Assembly: GCA_018806985.1 (NCBI GenBank)
Contig: JADANN010000157.1
Span: forward strand, 186,001 to 250,000
Length of the DNA: 64,000 nucleotides
Direction: 5' to 3'
Source: Angiostrongylus vasorum
Lineage: Eukaryota > Nematoda > Chromadorea > Rhabditida > Metastrongylidae
The position numbers and the translations under genes are program-made. Positions 22,140-35,600 of the stretch are shown piece by piece; position 1 is the stretch's first letter, and the number at the start of each line of letters is the position of its first letter. The notes under the pieces are model-generated. The model made no database searches. It was not told the DNA's origin and worked only from the letters and a program-made list of their open reading frames with translations.

Positions 22140-24145
22140 AAACGAATTCTTTGTGGCCAGTCAAGTCGAATGGGATATAAGCGGCACTGTCAGCGTTGCA
22201 ATAGGCGCTAAGCGCACACGTGCTCGTCCTCAAGGACACTTCTTTCGAAAATTTTTGGTTAGTTCACATTTTTAAGGTCACTGAGATATCATAGTCCGGA
22301 AAATGCCAATACTTAGCGAAAAAATGACAACGACTTGGTGCAAATGTTATAAAGTGGTAGCGCAAATGGAAAATTCGATAAGCCATATTGCATTTGAACT
22401 TCAATATTATCGTCTTCATGCGTATGTTAGCTGATAATCGAATAATAAGGAAATTAAGAGGATTAGAATTGGGTCCAAATCACAGGCTCCATCGTTGACA
22501 ACGCAAGCGATGTATTCTTCTAGTGTCCATGAGAGACTAGAGGGAAGAAAGGAAAGAAGTGGCGGTAAATTTGTCTCGAAATCGCATTCCATTTGGTCAC
22601 CACGTTAACGCCGGCATCAGAAAGAAAAAACACAGAAGAGAACGATTTGTACTGTGTAATTCTTCACTGAGTGCAAATATCTCAGCACTTTTCGCGAGCA
22701 AAAACCTTTTTTAGCATACTTTTTGCAAACTTAGTGTTACAAGTATAACTGAGAGAACGGCCTTGCTTTTTTTCAAACATCATTTGGTACTCAGTTATAA
22801 GTCAGTCCTTTACACTACTAGTGCACTTTTGCAGGGAAAATCCTGCAAGTAGTATTTGCAAGAAAGAAGATTTTGCAAAGAAAAAGAGATAGGAAGGTAT
22901 AGTGAAGATCTGAATTATAAAAAACAGATGAAGTTACATTTTACATCATTCTTTGCTTCAGTCGAATTTGAACTCCAAACTGCTTTCCTGCTGTGGACAC
23001 CATAAGATTGGAATGAAATAACCATCTTTTTTTCAACGGAAGTATTTAAAGAAAACGAGAAAAACATAGCTTTAACTAGAACAGAATTCTCACATCACTG
23101 CTATATTGCTGGCTTCCAGCATTTGCTTACTGCCAGCCGGACTTCCAGAAGAGAAAGTGATAAACTCCTCAAAGTTTCAGCTTTCGTGAACACTAAGATG
23201 ATCGTGGTTCTTCGAATTCACTACTTGATTGGAAATCTACAAAAGGTTAATTAATACAGAGCGGTTGAATGTATTCTGCAGAATTCTAAAAATTTTTTCG
23301 GCAACTGGTACATTCGTGAAGATGGTGACGTGGTCGTCTTGTAGAATAAAGTTTACTGTATTCAGTAAAGTGTAAGTAAAATTCTTTAAAAACTTTGGTT
23401 GATTTACAAGGTCTTTTTAAATTTGATTTTTTATAATTTACGATTTACAGGAACTAAAATGCTCAAAAAATAAAGGAAACATTCAGTTTCCTTTTTAATT
23501 TCAAAGAAAGGTTCGGCAATCATGAACATTGACAACACATTAGGTAAGAAATCGCACTCTGGCTGACCAAATCCCGGCTGTTAAGCTGCCTTCGGATCTC
23601 GACGAAAAAATGTCCACAATATATGATGGATGAACTTCTGAAAATTAAAACTGCTGCTTAGTAAAACAAAAAGAGCTTTTGTCTGGTAGTCGAAGATTTG
23701 TACATCTTATTACTTTTTATTTCAATCAACAAAGTTCACAAAGGACAAGATATGCTGATTTAATCTTTAAATCAGCTGCTATTTCCGCACAATGTGAGTG
23801 GAAGGCAACTCACGGCGTTGATTATATGTAAGGAAAACATGGTAAACAAGAGTGCCAAATTGAACCTATCCATCTCCTTTAAAAGCTGTTTAGTTTCAAA
23901 AAATATTTTAAAGCAGCAGTTACTCAGAAATAACCTCACCCGGACGATTTCCGCTCCAAAACATCTGAAGTGATTCTAGTACTAATACTAAGATGCAAAA
24001 TGGGTTAAATCCTTCACCATGAAATGCTTGGCGTAAATCACTTCTGATTGCTTTTATAAGCAAGATTAACTAGTCAGTCTCAGAAAGGATCATGTTAAAC
24101 CGTACTATCAATTTTTACAGAAGAAATATATCACCTGTTTCACTC
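22140..24145. other. AT-rich spacer, nothing recognised
   Basis: No long frames, no match to the repeats seen elsewhere in the window, and no convincing exon. Confidence 0.5.
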
Positions 24146-24149
24146 GCCG

Positions 24150-27100
24150 CCCAGTTAATTGTCGAGTATCTCAAGCGGGCGCTTCCAAATCTTCCATTTT
24201 TTCCCCTGTCTCGTGGAAGAGTAAATCCTCGCCCAATGGCTTTTGCTCTCTCAGGAACTCTTTGAGCATCATGCCTTTCTTCTGGGCTTTTTGCAATGAA
24301 CTTTGACCATCAGGACGGTGATCTTCTTGCAGTAGGTCTAAAGCCCTTTTTGTCCATCGATTGTCGATTCAACGCATTATGTTTCAGGTCCACCATGTCT
24401 TCGACAGTTTGCTGTATCAAACGGCACCCTTAATTTTTGATATTGACGCAGGTCGGAGCTTCGGATCCCTTCCATCACTTGTGCGAAACGGGATACTGTT
24501 AGCATCGTCCTTTTGACTGCGCGTTCAATAACAATGAGTGACCATTCACCCTACTTACGCACGCAGCAACCTGGTTTCTGATGCCTACTAAGGCAGGAAG
24601 AATGGTGGAGTGGAAATGTAGGCACAGAGTCGGGAGTTCTTTGTTCTCTTCACTGCTTCCTCGATTTTCTTGAAAGTACACCAGTTCGTTCAGCTCCTCC
24701 TGCTCTACTCTGGAACTAAGTCGTTCACTATGTTGATTTCCTGATCTAGGTGGACGTATCTGGAGTATTCGGAGATCGTGCAGTTGAGCTTGAATGAGGC
24801 ATGAGAAACCAGTGCGTTGCTTATGAACATTATTTTTTGTGAGACTTAGCCAAAGAGCAATCTTTCCACAAGTGTTATCAAAGCCGGTAAGCATTCGTTC
24901 TGCTTAGCTGTTGATTGTTGGTATAAGAACGACGTCATCACCAAAGAGAAGATGGTGCAGCTTGCGATCAATGATTTTCACTCCCTTGTTGTTTCATTGC
25001 AGTGTTCGTACGACCTTCTCGACGGTGGTGGTAAATAACTTTCGTAAGATGGTATCGCATTGCTTAACCGTTAGTTTGACGTCGACGTTAATATCGTTGT
25101 AGAATGATGACATCTTGCTTCTGAAATTTTTATAAAGCTCACGAATAATCTCTACATACTGAGTAGGGTCTTCTTAATTATCAAGAGCTTCTATCACTGT
25201 TTCTATCCCAGCTGAGTCAAAAGCGTTCCTTAAATCGATGAAAATGAGACAGAGCAGTCCTTTTTACTCTCGCGATACTTTAATGACTCTCGTTGTCTTC
25301 TGGATGTGGCCTATCCTACCGAATCCTTTTCGGAACCCTGCTTGCTCACACGGTCGCCCTTCGTCCAGTGTTCTGTCAATCCTGTTTAGGACGACTTGAG
25401 TGGAAAGTTTGCAGACGGCTGAGAGCAGGCAGATGGGGCGATAGTTGCCGATATCGTGTAGGTCACCCTTCTTGAACAATAACACGGTCTTGCTGGTCTT
25501 CCACTGAGTAGGGACCTTGCATTCAGACAGGTGACGTGTGAAGAGCCGAGCCAGTGTATTTACGAGGACTGGGGGAAGGTTCTTCAGGTGTTCTGATCTT
25601 ATCCTGTCTGGACCTGGTGCTATTCGATTTTTCACCGACGAAATGGCATGTCGGATTTCGGAAGGGAAAATCGGTGGTGCAATATATCCATCCCCCCTTT
25701 ATTTCAAATGACGGAAGGTGGACGTGGCTATCGAAGAGATTTGGGTAGTATTCGTGAATGATTTTCTCCATTGCCTTTCTGGACGCTGTAACTGTTCCGT
25801 CTGGGCGTCGGAGCGCAACCATCTTGGTCAGTTGGTTAATCTTTGATGGGCTTTGCGAATGCTTTTTCTCAACCTCCGCAGCTTACCATAACCGCTGCTC
25901 TTCTTTCTTCAAGATCTTCTTTCTTCGCCTGTCTGCATTGTTTTGCAAATTCAGACGTCAGTTCGCGGTTGCCTGCAGCTAGTGCGATTCCACGCTGGTG
26001 TATCAACACGAGCATTTCTGGAGACAAACATCGCTTGGCGACTTTTACACTCTCAGCGCTCACAGCGCTGAAGTAAAGACGTAGAATGAACCAATCGTAT
26101 TCCTCTTCGATGGTATCGTGAACAGCACCTTCCAACAGCCGATTAATGAACTGAATAAATCTCAGTTTATGGTGGTTTTGGTTTGAATTTAGCGGCTTTC
26201 GCTCCTTTCCACGAGAAATGGAATCTTGCACAGAGCAGGCGATGTTCTGATTGGGCGTAAAATTCTGGGACAACAGCGACATCGATTAGGTAAAACCTGT
26301 TTACTGCCGCGTTGCCTATTTCGTTATAGTAGTCGTCACTGAACGCTGAGGGTGGGCCTTCTGGAATTGTGAGTTGCCATGAATGGTCTTACTCGTCATG
26401 ATAAGCTCAAACAGCCGATCATCCTGCCCGTTCGGTTCCAATCCGTGGGTCCCAATGCGAAGTTTTTATAACGTTCTTCTGGACCTAATCGTAGGCTTAA
26501 CATCTCTAGTGATGACATCAGAGGATGTGTGGTCTTCATTGCAGAACCTTCTCAAGTCCATATAGAACGCTTCGACTACTTCGTCGTAGTCTGATGTCGG
26601 TGCGTAAGCGACGCATCAAAGCCGCTGCTAATCTACATCTCTTCAATTGCAAATGTCCGGGTTGGGTTGTTAGTTGTTCAAATAAATCGATGTTCATTAA
26701 TAAGCTCGTGTTGACAAGAACGCCGACTCTGCCGACTCTCCTTTTTTCTTATGTTCCAAGGAACAGTTCTTCTCCGGAATTACAGACGGCGTTTAATGGG
26801 TGATGTCATCTCGCCTCGGCCAGGGCCAATGACGTCGTACCTTATCCTTCTTACCTGCATAACCAAGTCTTCTATCGAGGCTTCGGATGCAAGTTTGCGT
26901 GCATTGAAGGTACAGATCGTCACCTTAATCTTTTTGAGATCTATACAGTCTAAACTGGCCCTCAGATTTTATCAGCCAATTCGCTCTCGTCCTACCGAAC
27001 GCTGCCGAACCGGGGTTCCTTTAGGGTCAGGGGAACGAAGCTCGTTTATTCTGTGTCTAGCTTTTCGATACCCAAGTATAGCTTGCCGAGCTCCGAACGA

Positions 27101-27420
27101 GGAAATGGGTGCACTCACAGGTGGCCAGTCTCCCTCAGAATAGACTTGGAGCTTATTTGTTGGAGGAGACTCCTCTCCACCTACCATAAAATTTTCCTGT
27201 TATTCGATTGGCAGGCTTTTGGCCGGATTTGCCCGTAGAATACAATCAGCATAAACGAGAACACACCCACGCACGCATGCATGACGACGTCCTCGTAAAT
27301 ACGGAAGGCATGTACCAATTCGGCGCAGGAGAAACTGGGAGGCCATCCCCTGGTGCCACTTGCTTCTCAAGGAGCAAACAAAGATCGCTTTTGATCCGCG
27401 ATTAACCCTCTATTTGCCAT
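24150..27420 (-). mobile_element. RTE family A retrotransposon, copy A1 (longest, decayed)
   Basis: Non-LTR element read on the minus strand as endonuclease, linker, reverse transcriptase and C-terminal domain. The 5' leader is at about 27000-27420. Reverse transcriptase blocks at 25264-25635 include APGPDRIRSEHLKNLP, LFKKGDLHDIGNYRPICLLS and QAGFRKGF. The catalytic box reads LFGDDVVLIP at about 24915-24960 (the F[AG]DD motif), followed by a thumb-like NTCGKIALWLSLTKN near 24880. The frame is broken repeatedly, so no functional protein is possible. The strand and domain order match the RTE clade, which has one apurinic-type endonuclease plus reverse transcriptase. Confidence 0.85.
25264..25635 (-). 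pseudogene. Reverse transcriptase N-terminal blocks of copy A1
   Basis: An open stretch of 123 codons with fingers motifs (GPDRIRSEHLKN, KTVLLFKKGD, NYRPICLLSAVCKL, VLNRIDRTLDEG). It ends within a HIQKTTRVIKVSRE stretch that corresponds to the region before the first catalytic aspartate; the continuation is shifted. Confidence 0.85.
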
Positions 27421-27544
27421 GAAATATATAGTTGACATTTTTTTCTGTGGTTACGACTTACTAGGTATATGGAACGATTATAAGGTGTGCGTCGTTTTCT
27501 TGTTCAGCAATCGCGAGTTTGTTATACAGCATACATTTAATTCC

Positions 27545-27615
27545 ATACAAAAACACACAATACAACAGTAGCCGACGCTTCGGCAGTATCGTCTTCTTCA
27601 GAGCAGCTTTTAACA
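27545..27615 (-). repeat. Interspersed GAAGAAGACGATACTGCC repeat
   Basis: Reverse-strand copy of the motif at 4860 and 11140. Confidence 0.5.
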
Positions 27616-28029
27616 TGACTTCCACTGAGGAAGATTAGAACAGCTCATTATAGTCGCACGTGGTTGATGATAAGGTGCGCAATTTAAAAATTTAATGAGA
27701 TCCCATTCAAAACTACCCTTGATCAAAAATTGACATTTCGGCGTGAAAAGACCCTCAACCCGTAATTGAACACACCTGCTAATCCAATTATCCCAGTAGA
27801 TGAGTAAACCGAAAAATCGAATGGAAAGTGTATCGGTTTCCAAAACATGGGGGGCTTCATAAAATCTAAAGAAGAATCTGAAAGAAGGTATTAAATTTAC
27901 CTTAGCTTCCAGTGACCTCCCATAAACAGACTTCTCACTGCAGAACTAATAACCTTTCCGTCCTTTCGTTGGATTAAGCGGAATCCTTACAAATGGGTCA
28001 GGAATGACAGCAAACAATTCTCGGCCTAA

Positions 28030-28312
28030 AGGATAAAGGATAAAGGCTTCAGCATTGATCAATGCTTGAGCAATGTCCTATGAATGCGGCTCCGTTAAGC
28101 AATATCAGTGGTGGTTAAATGTGTGTTTGGCCTGTACAATGACTCGTGATGGCCTACCTATGGATCATCTCAGTGCTGCTAACTTTCTAGCAATAATTAA
28201 CACCAGAGGGACGAAGGATTTGGTGAGCTGCGAAGGCAGCATCAAATTAAAGGGCACATGTATAATGAAGGGCACCTCTAACCATTGCGCCACACACGCT
28301 AGAATTCTTGGC
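28030..28312 (-). repeat. SINE family S1 copy
   Basis: GATAAAGGCTTCAGCATTGA, TTGGCCTGTACAATGACTCG and, at the head, ACCATTGCGCCACACACGCT match S1 in reverse. The body is diverged and partly replaced. Confidence 0.7.
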
Positions 28313-28319
28313 TTGCTGT

Positions 28320-29530
28320 TTAGACAGCTGCTAAGCATTTCGCGATTCCAGGTGCAATCCATGGCGTCAAAGAGTATTAAAAGATCACTACACTATTGAA
28401 TTTCAAGAAGTCATAACATATTGGTTGTTGTTAAAAAAATCTAGACGAGCCGTTAGACGACTGCACATACAATGCCAAGTCTTTATAGTTTTCGTTGCAT
28501 ATTGCGCACCTATCGTCAACATGAAGTCAAATAGAGAATGCATTACGAAATGTGCCATCATGTACTACACAAAAAAAAACGAAACAAAATATGGTACTCC
28601 AGCTTTCAAAAAAAAACATTATAACAATCGACACTGTGAAACTGCGTCTGTTCCGAATTAATGTGGGGTAATTCTAAGAACAAAAGATTTATGCTAACCA
28701 CTAAATATCCAGAAAGTAGCGCCTAATTTGCAACAGTTGACAGGCAAATGATCGAATCTTCATGCAAACATGGAGCAACTGAAAAAGCTACTGCCAGGGT
28801 GCGACCTATCGGAAATTGATTGCTCCAGGCTAATTATGCTTGCAATCATCCGAGGACAACAAAGTGATAGCAGACTTACTCGAGGGGAAAAAAAACTGGT
28901 TTGATACATGACTTGTTCCCTTCATTTCACTGCATGAACGAAATAACTTCCAAAATAAAAAAGTGAAAAAAATAACAAGACAAAATGAAACGAATAGAAA
29001 CGTCGAACATTTTTTTTCTTCTCTCTCAACTTAATGAATAAAAATGTCACTACCCAAGTAAGAACTTGTAGTAATTCCACTGTTGCGCTTAAAAACCACA
29101 GCAAATTAAAAATTACTGCTTTCCGTTATTTTGCCGCTACGTGGGATATCTAATATTTGATCCACATCAATACAAGAAGACATCTCCGAGTTTCGTAATA
29201 TATGTGAGCATGGTGCTTGTTTTTTAGCGCAAATCTCTCAAGCTGGGTAGACGCTAAGTGTTTCTCTTAGAGGCACAACAGGTTTAGTTTCACAATTAAA
29301 ACAATGTTCGATTGAATTTTGTGCTTTTTTTACTATATATTTATCCCGTACGCGCAAGTTAATAAACTATAAAGAAGCATTTTACCACTAGAAGCTTTCG
29401 GTATTGCATCTATGCTGGTTATTAATTCCTAAAATTGGGACCAATTTGATAACATCGTTCAGAATTTTGTTTGAAAAACATCGCTGACATAATCCAAATC
29501 GAGATTCCACTTAGTGCATCTTCAACTTCC
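28320..29530. other. Spacer, nothing recognised
   Basis: AT-rich, with short frames only. A 78-codon plus frame at 28425-28661 has no domain or splice context. Confidence 0.5.
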
Positions 29531-29539
29531 AACGAAGAG

Positions 29540-29775
29540 AACAGTGATTGCTGATGGCACTGAACGATAGAACTAGTTGAGAGACAGACGGAACGGAGGA
29601 CCCGCATAGTGTGTTGGTGAACGCGTTTGCTCCCGGAAAGTGTAATAGCACGTTCGTTCCCCCATCGCAGACACATGCGGTCCAGAGTTTTGAAAATACC
29701 TCAGCATCGTTGTGGTTGAGTCACGCATAATACCCTACCGTCAAAAAATTGTAACAGGCAGTGAATAAAAAAGTT
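29540..29775 (+). repeat. S3 repeat unit away from the cluster
   Basis: GATTGCTGATGGCACTGAAC, GAGAGACAGACGGAACGGAG and GGTGAACGCGTTTGCTCCCG match the 12.2-13.3 kb units. This shows S3 is dispersed and not only a local duplication. Confidence 0.75.
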
Positions 29776-30082
29776 AACAATTTGAAGAGAGAAGCATTGC
29801 TGATAAAAGGCTACTGAAAGGAGGCTGGTGTAGGAAAATTGATGATGGTGGTTAACGTGACAACGATTACTCAACATAGTCAAATAGTTGGTAAACCTCT
29901 CTATGACCGCTTCTTTATAACAAAGATTAAGTAATTTACCTCTTTGACGGAAAAAAAGGGAACTTCATGAAATAGTGTTGAACAAAGCTGAATTACTACC
30001 GAGCAATACGGTGATGAAACCATTGGCAGAAGAACAGACTACTTCATTTCCTCATATAAAAGAACGACGGAATTAAATTTAT

Positions 30083-30302
30083 AGTTAGATTAGTGGAAAG
30101 AGGTGTCTTGCAGCAACAAATGATCGTCGGTTCAATCCCACGCCATAAACAAACGAAGTCGTCCATACCTCGAGGGTCCGCAAGTAGCCACCACTCTTTC
30201 CTGGAAGGATAAAACATGTCCATCGGTAGGCCACTCAAGGGATTTCCAAGGCTTAATATACACTCAATCACTTCCGCGATGCTTAGAAAAGTCGAGGACA
30301 AG
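30083..30302 (+). repeat. SINE family S1 copy
   Basis: The box B region is CGTCGGTTCAATCCCACGCC, and the body has CATCGGTAGGCCACTCAAGG. The tail TCCGCGATGCTTAGAAAAGT is shorter than in other copies. Confidence 0.7.
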
Positions 30303-30309
30303 CCAAAAT

Positions 30310-33300
30310 CCTTTGAGTATTGAAAACGCCCAGCGCTCCTGCACTATTTAAATGAACACGTAGTTCAAAAAGTTAAACTTCTTCGAACTACTTCATTAGG
30401 GATGATGCGAAAACCTTCAGTTTATTTTATAGTTTAGCAGAGGAATCAGAGACAAAAGCTGTTCATTTCCACATTTTTACAGACCATGAAATATTATTAC
30501 GAGCATGAGAAAATATATGTCATGTATGACTCATACAGGAAAGAAAGTATTTAGTAGACTCTTTTAACTTCAAATAAGCAGATCCCAGAACATACTAAGT
30601 TTTATTAAGTCCTATAGAAACCGTCAGATTTATAATCAAGAAGACGTAAGTCTTTTTTTTTGTAATGCAAAAAATGAATTTCTGGCTTCCTGAAGTCAGA
30701 ATCTTTTCCATTTGCTAATTTTTTTCAATGCAGATCAGCGGAAGATTCATTTATCTCGAGCGGTGAAGTGGTCATACAAGAAGAATTTTGTGTTTTAGTT
30801 GTAGGGCAAAGATCAGCGGCTGTCCAAAACCTACATGGTAGTAAATGGATTGGTAAAGACCTTCTTTTCCAAGGAAGCAACTGTAACCATTACTTTTTTA
30901 TCTCGCAAACAAATTTAAATAGATTCTTACTAAGTTAGGAAACAGTCTAAATCGAAGAAAAAGAATTTTCGACATGTCAAGTCTTCTGGCACCACTGGGA
31001 GCTTCTTTTTTTAAATCTGTACCAATAATTGAGACTCCATATAGACTGCAAAATACTTTTTTTTCGTACTACACCATTGAAATACATATATAGATCTTGT
31101 ATTTTGTACTTTTCTATACTTTGAAAATGAAAAAAGTTTCATGCAAACTTTTAATTCTCGCACCAGGAATGGTTTTGGACGATTGTCAGTACCAAAGGCT
31201 AGAGGCCAGAAAATAGCCACGTTCTCGAGAGTGTCGTGTCGAAGTCACCTGAACCAGTGGTGGCCCTGGTGGAATTTGTAAATTCCCGACTCTTGCGATA
31301 TAAGAAAAACCGGTACTTTAAAGTCCGTGCTTCTTCAATCAATACAATTTGTTTGATGAGCTAATACGAGGCTTTGAATGTAACAGTTGAGCACGCAGGT
31401 CAGTGTAAGTTGGCTGATCAGTGGCCTCTGATAGAGGCACACAGGTGTATATACTGCTTTCTGTCTTCTACTTACCGAGTTCCTCTTTTTTTCCTTAGGG
31501 TATTAATATTGACTGAACATCGTGGGAGTAGCTGAACTATAGTATACTGGCGATCGATAGTGTATTCAATTGACGATCGATGCAAGGTAATGTGTTCTCC
31601 TGCAAACCAGACGATGTTCACGACTTTGGTTTTGTTCCGATTGAATAACCAGCCACTTTTTTTCACTTGCTCCGTAGAAATCTGCAAGCACTGTTTCCGG
31701 TATTTACACGGTGCTGTAAAATCGGACATCCGTGAACACATACCCCTTTGTTGCTTCACTAGAGTGACATACATGGAGCAGAATTGTGCAGCTTTCCAGC
31801 TTGTCAACTCTCTTGTGTCCCACGAACGATGAAACCAAGTATCCCTGGAAACGTCAAAGACTCATGAAAGCGTTTGGATGTGACTTGTGTACCTAAACTG
31901 CCTACAAAATAACGCTTGTTATATAGGTTGGTCTGCAACCAAGTTCTTCGAAATGCCCTTTGGAATAACCTTTACGAAAAACTTTTGAACACACTCAAGA
32001 AGCTTATCGATTATGGGTGTCAAAAGCTATCCCTATTGCCCTATTTGTGTAAAGGGATAGCATGTGAAGTCCCCCACAGGGTGGGTATATGTTCCATTTG
32101 CAGAAATAAGGTTATGTGTTTTAGAAAAAATGAGTCGCAGTGGCCTATCGATGTTACAGAAACTATTCTCGAAGTAGACTAAAATAATATTTTTTGCTTC
32201 GACATAGTTGTTTGCATTAGGTTGGCGATCAATTCTGCGGTTTGTAGACCGAACAGTTAAGAAGGATTTAAGAAACGGAGTCCAAACCATATTTGGGTCA
32301 AGGAGAACAATTAGGGTTGGCAAAACTACCAATATCATTTCAAAGCCTCTTCAGATGTATAGGTCTGGAATATTGTTTCATTCCACATGAATATATTTTC
32401 AAATCAACTATTTAGTTCTTTGGCAAGAGGACCCCTATGGGTTGGCCGGTCAAGTACGGCCACGGAGAACTGGGTAAACTCACGTACTTTCTTGCAATCT
32501 CGTGCAATAAACCTATGGGCTGTGCACAAGAGTCGACTCGAAACATACTTGTGAGCGAATCTAACCGGACCGACTGGTCGGATACAATCCGCATACAAGT
32601 ACACCATAGTTAGTCATATCCGGTAGACATGCTTTTTCCACTTTCGGTTAAAGAAAAAAAAGCAAGAAGGAAAGAAAGAAGGAGTTCAAGAAATCAGGAA
32701 CGTTTTAAATATTACTTCTTGTAGAGCATAGCCTTACTAGTTACACTTTTTCCCACTTGATGCCACACGTCAACAACTATTTGGCCTTTTCAGAGAACCA
32801 GATGCTTTTTATTTCACCCTACTACCCACTCTTGTTCCCACTGCCCGTTTTTTTTGAGCTCTGGAAACGTGAAAAAAAATTAAAAATGACTTTAATAACC
32901 CAGACAGGTTTTTATACCAGAAGATATAGTGCAACTGGTATAAAACTAGTTCATATTGTTTAAGGCCTATTTGCAGCTCGAAGAATGAAATACTTTGCAA
33001 ATTAGAAAGTTGAACGCGCCGGTGATTAGACGGCTTCATAGAACAAGTACTTTGATAGACAGAAATCGACTGGGATGTGGTATGTTCAGTGAATCAAAGT
33101 GCTCAATAAAGTATGGAGAAGAATGGGACTGCTAAGAAGTCGGAACACCAACCCTTCAGCTGTGCTACCATTTTCTTCACCCAAAGACGGTATAGGAGAC
33201 AATTTCTGAGATACAACTACTTCACACGGAATCAACAAACAGTACAACGGAGTCAAAATCGCCAAAAAATAGAACTCGTCATGGTCGAATGGAGAATACT

Positions 33301-33890
33301 GCAAGAATAAAGCATGCAAAGGTTCAGCAATCAATAATATGAGTGAATAACAGGAAAGTGGAATGGCCTCCTGTAAGATGAAAGCGTCATCATGAGGGAT
33401 TGTCGAAGAGGTGACCAAGCATATTTGTTCTTCACGTTAAGCAGCTGTACTAGCCACTCTAGACATTTATTAACCAGATACGATACTTAGAAATATCGTG
33501 TGCCAGACAGGGCATCTTGACTGTGTACAGTGGCCAGGGATTGAAACAAACGAAACCTGTGTTGGGATCTAAAGGAATCGTTTAGTTGGTTCTTATTCGA
33601 ATCCATATTTGGAATGAGTAGTACTTTTTAGACCAAGACGAAAAAATTTTGCAAAGTTCGCCTAGTTAAATTGACTAATAGACTACGGCGAAATAGATAT
33701 TACTATGCATGAATTTGAGATGCGTTTCTTGATGTGTGGAACACAGCTACAGACGATGTCATACAGAGCTTTTGTGAAATTTTACAATGTTACATCAGTG
33801 TATGGTGGATCTACTAAGTTATTCGGGGATTAATACTCTACTTCATCATGAAGCGTATTCAAAGTAGTATAGCAAGAAACCAGGGATAAT
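30310..33890. other. Spacer with weak exon-like pieces
   Basis: Apart from the reverse transcriptase-like remnant, a minus block near 31145-31195 reads FGTDNRPKPFLVRELK between CTGGCCTCTAG and GTTTGC and could be an exon. It has no phase-matched partner. The rest is AT-rich with no recognised feature. Confidence 0.35.
31540..31810 (-). pseudogene. Possible reverse transcriptase thumb remnant
   Basis: The 111-codon minus frame at 31472-31807 contains VKKSGWLFNRNKTKVVNIVW then FAGEHITLHRSSIEYTIDR, which resembles the post-FADD block of non-LTR reverse transcriptases (a G-L-x-x-N-x-x-K-T-K pattern then I-x-x-V-x-x-Y). No other element parts adjoin it. Confidence 0.35.
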
Positions 33891-33899
33891 ACTTGGATA

Positions 33900-35600
33900 C
33901 TTGTACACTGGGATGGTCTGGCTTCACAAGTTGTGCGTACCCCCAGCACATTTGCATTCGCTTCTTTCCGTGGCAGTCGTCGTCCCTGGTGATGGTTTCA
34001 TTCGCGCATGGTGGCGCTTGCGAGTCTTATGTCATGCAGTGATCTGCAAACCTCCTGAGCTGCGAATACAGCCGACTAACTTTGGTTACGAACACGTTCG
34101 CCCAACGTGTAGGCCGCCGTTCTTGGAGACTCCTGCATTCTCGTGGACTCCACTCTACAGTTCTTTTCGTCCAACTGTCGTCAGTTGTTCTTCTTAATCC
34201 CAAAGATGTGGCAGATTTCGAAGGACAGAGCTTCACATTCTGGTTAGATATTGAGAGTACCGATTATATTTCAGAAGAGATCGTTCAAGCGCTCTGTGAG
34301 TGGAGTGGGGTATTCTTGATGTGGTTGAAGTATCAACTCATGTCTCACTAGCATAACACAGCGCTGGGAGCACAGATGAACCGGAAAGGTGGGCACGAAT
34401 TTTCAGGTCCTTCAGTTGGTCGGTGCCTTCTTTGAGAGGCTCGGATGCAGTCCAAGCTGCTCTCCTTCTTCTGCCTAATTCCTTCTACATGTTATTTTCT
34501 ATGTTCATTGGTCGTCGAAGGTGCACAAACAAAGTGGTTTCTGCAATCAGAGAGCAATCCAGTTCAATTTGTTCGTCTTCGTAACACGGACAAGGGTTTC
34601 TCATAAATTGGGTCTTCTTCCAATTTATGCGTCGCACAGTTTAGTCCTTTGACAAGAAGCTCGTAGTCTACGGTCGAGTCTTCCATAAACTGTCAAACTC
34701 GTCTAGATAGGATTTCGTCCAGCATGTTCTCGTTATATACAGCCTGGTTTTTCCTTGTGGTCGATGACAAGAATTCTTTTCCAGCTTACGGCTGAATCGA
34801 ATCTTCCGACGAAGAAGGCTGTGAGTGGAACAAGTGGGGAATAACGGGACTACTGATGCACCAAGTAGCCTCCATCTCTTAATTGTCAAAATATCTGTCT
34901 ACAGTTTGATCTATGCATGAATCGCGCAGTTAGGAGACTCCCATGTCTAATGGCGGCATTCTTTCTTCTGCAAAAAACGAGTTTCCATGGAAGAGACGTA
35001 CTGCTGACAGGAGTCTTGGAAGACGGTTCCCATTCTCATTTCTTTTTCCTAATCCAAAATTTTTGAGCCTGTTTTCGCTCTCGTTGGCCTTTTCTATTGT
35101 GGCGTTGATGTCTCCAACAACATATTTATGATAAGCTTTATCATTGTGGATGACTTCCTCCAACTGATAGTAGAACGCATTCAATTCGTACTCATCAGCT
35201 GCGTCGGTCGGTGAGTAGCAGTTGATGAATGTGATCTTCTTATGACGCGTCAGCTGCAGACGGTGGACGGATATACGAGAGGAAAGGATGTCTTATGAGT
35301 CGACGAGATGAATAATGGACGGTGGACGACAAAGTTTGTGCCGCTGATATTTCGTGACTGGGCCTTTTCTCTACGGATCACAAGGGTCCCGTTGTTCACT
35401 TGGCGTATGTCGATCCTCCCTATTTTTATTTCTTGTAGTGTGATCGCATGAAATTTTATGCGGTTTACGTCTTCAAGATAGTCGTGATGATCTTCTTCCT
35501 TAGAGAGTGTTCTAGCATTATACGTTAGAGCAACAAATAATCTCCATGGCGTGTTGTGCATGTGTTCCTAAGATCCTGTTCCAGTGACGTCCTGTATTAG
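33900..35600 (-). mobile_element. RTE-like family B retrotransposon, copy B1 (deleted)
   Basis: Minus-strand order: endonuclease start at 35250-35561 (LTYNARTLSKEEDHHDYLED, AITLQEIKI), endonuclease end at 34930-35184 (MNAFYYQLEEVIHND, YHKYVVGDINATI, the GDFN-type motif), then a C-terminal segment at 34027-34236 (RTVEWSPRECRSLQERRPTR, W-containing tail). The linker and most of the reverse transcriptase are missing, so this is an internal deletion derivative. Confidence 0.8.
34930..35561 (-). pseudogene. Endonuclease domain of copy B1
   Basis: Two open pieces in different frames. CTYN/LTYNARTLS is the start block typical of RTE endonucleases and VVGDINATI the Asp-Asn active-site block (D-x-N, with F replaced by I). 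Frameshifted and not functional. Confidence 0.75.

Noticed and set aside
24150..27420. Active retrotransposon or telomerase-like reverse transcriptase
   Set aside because: Frequent stops and frameshifts, and the domain order fits decayed RTE; no intact open frame.
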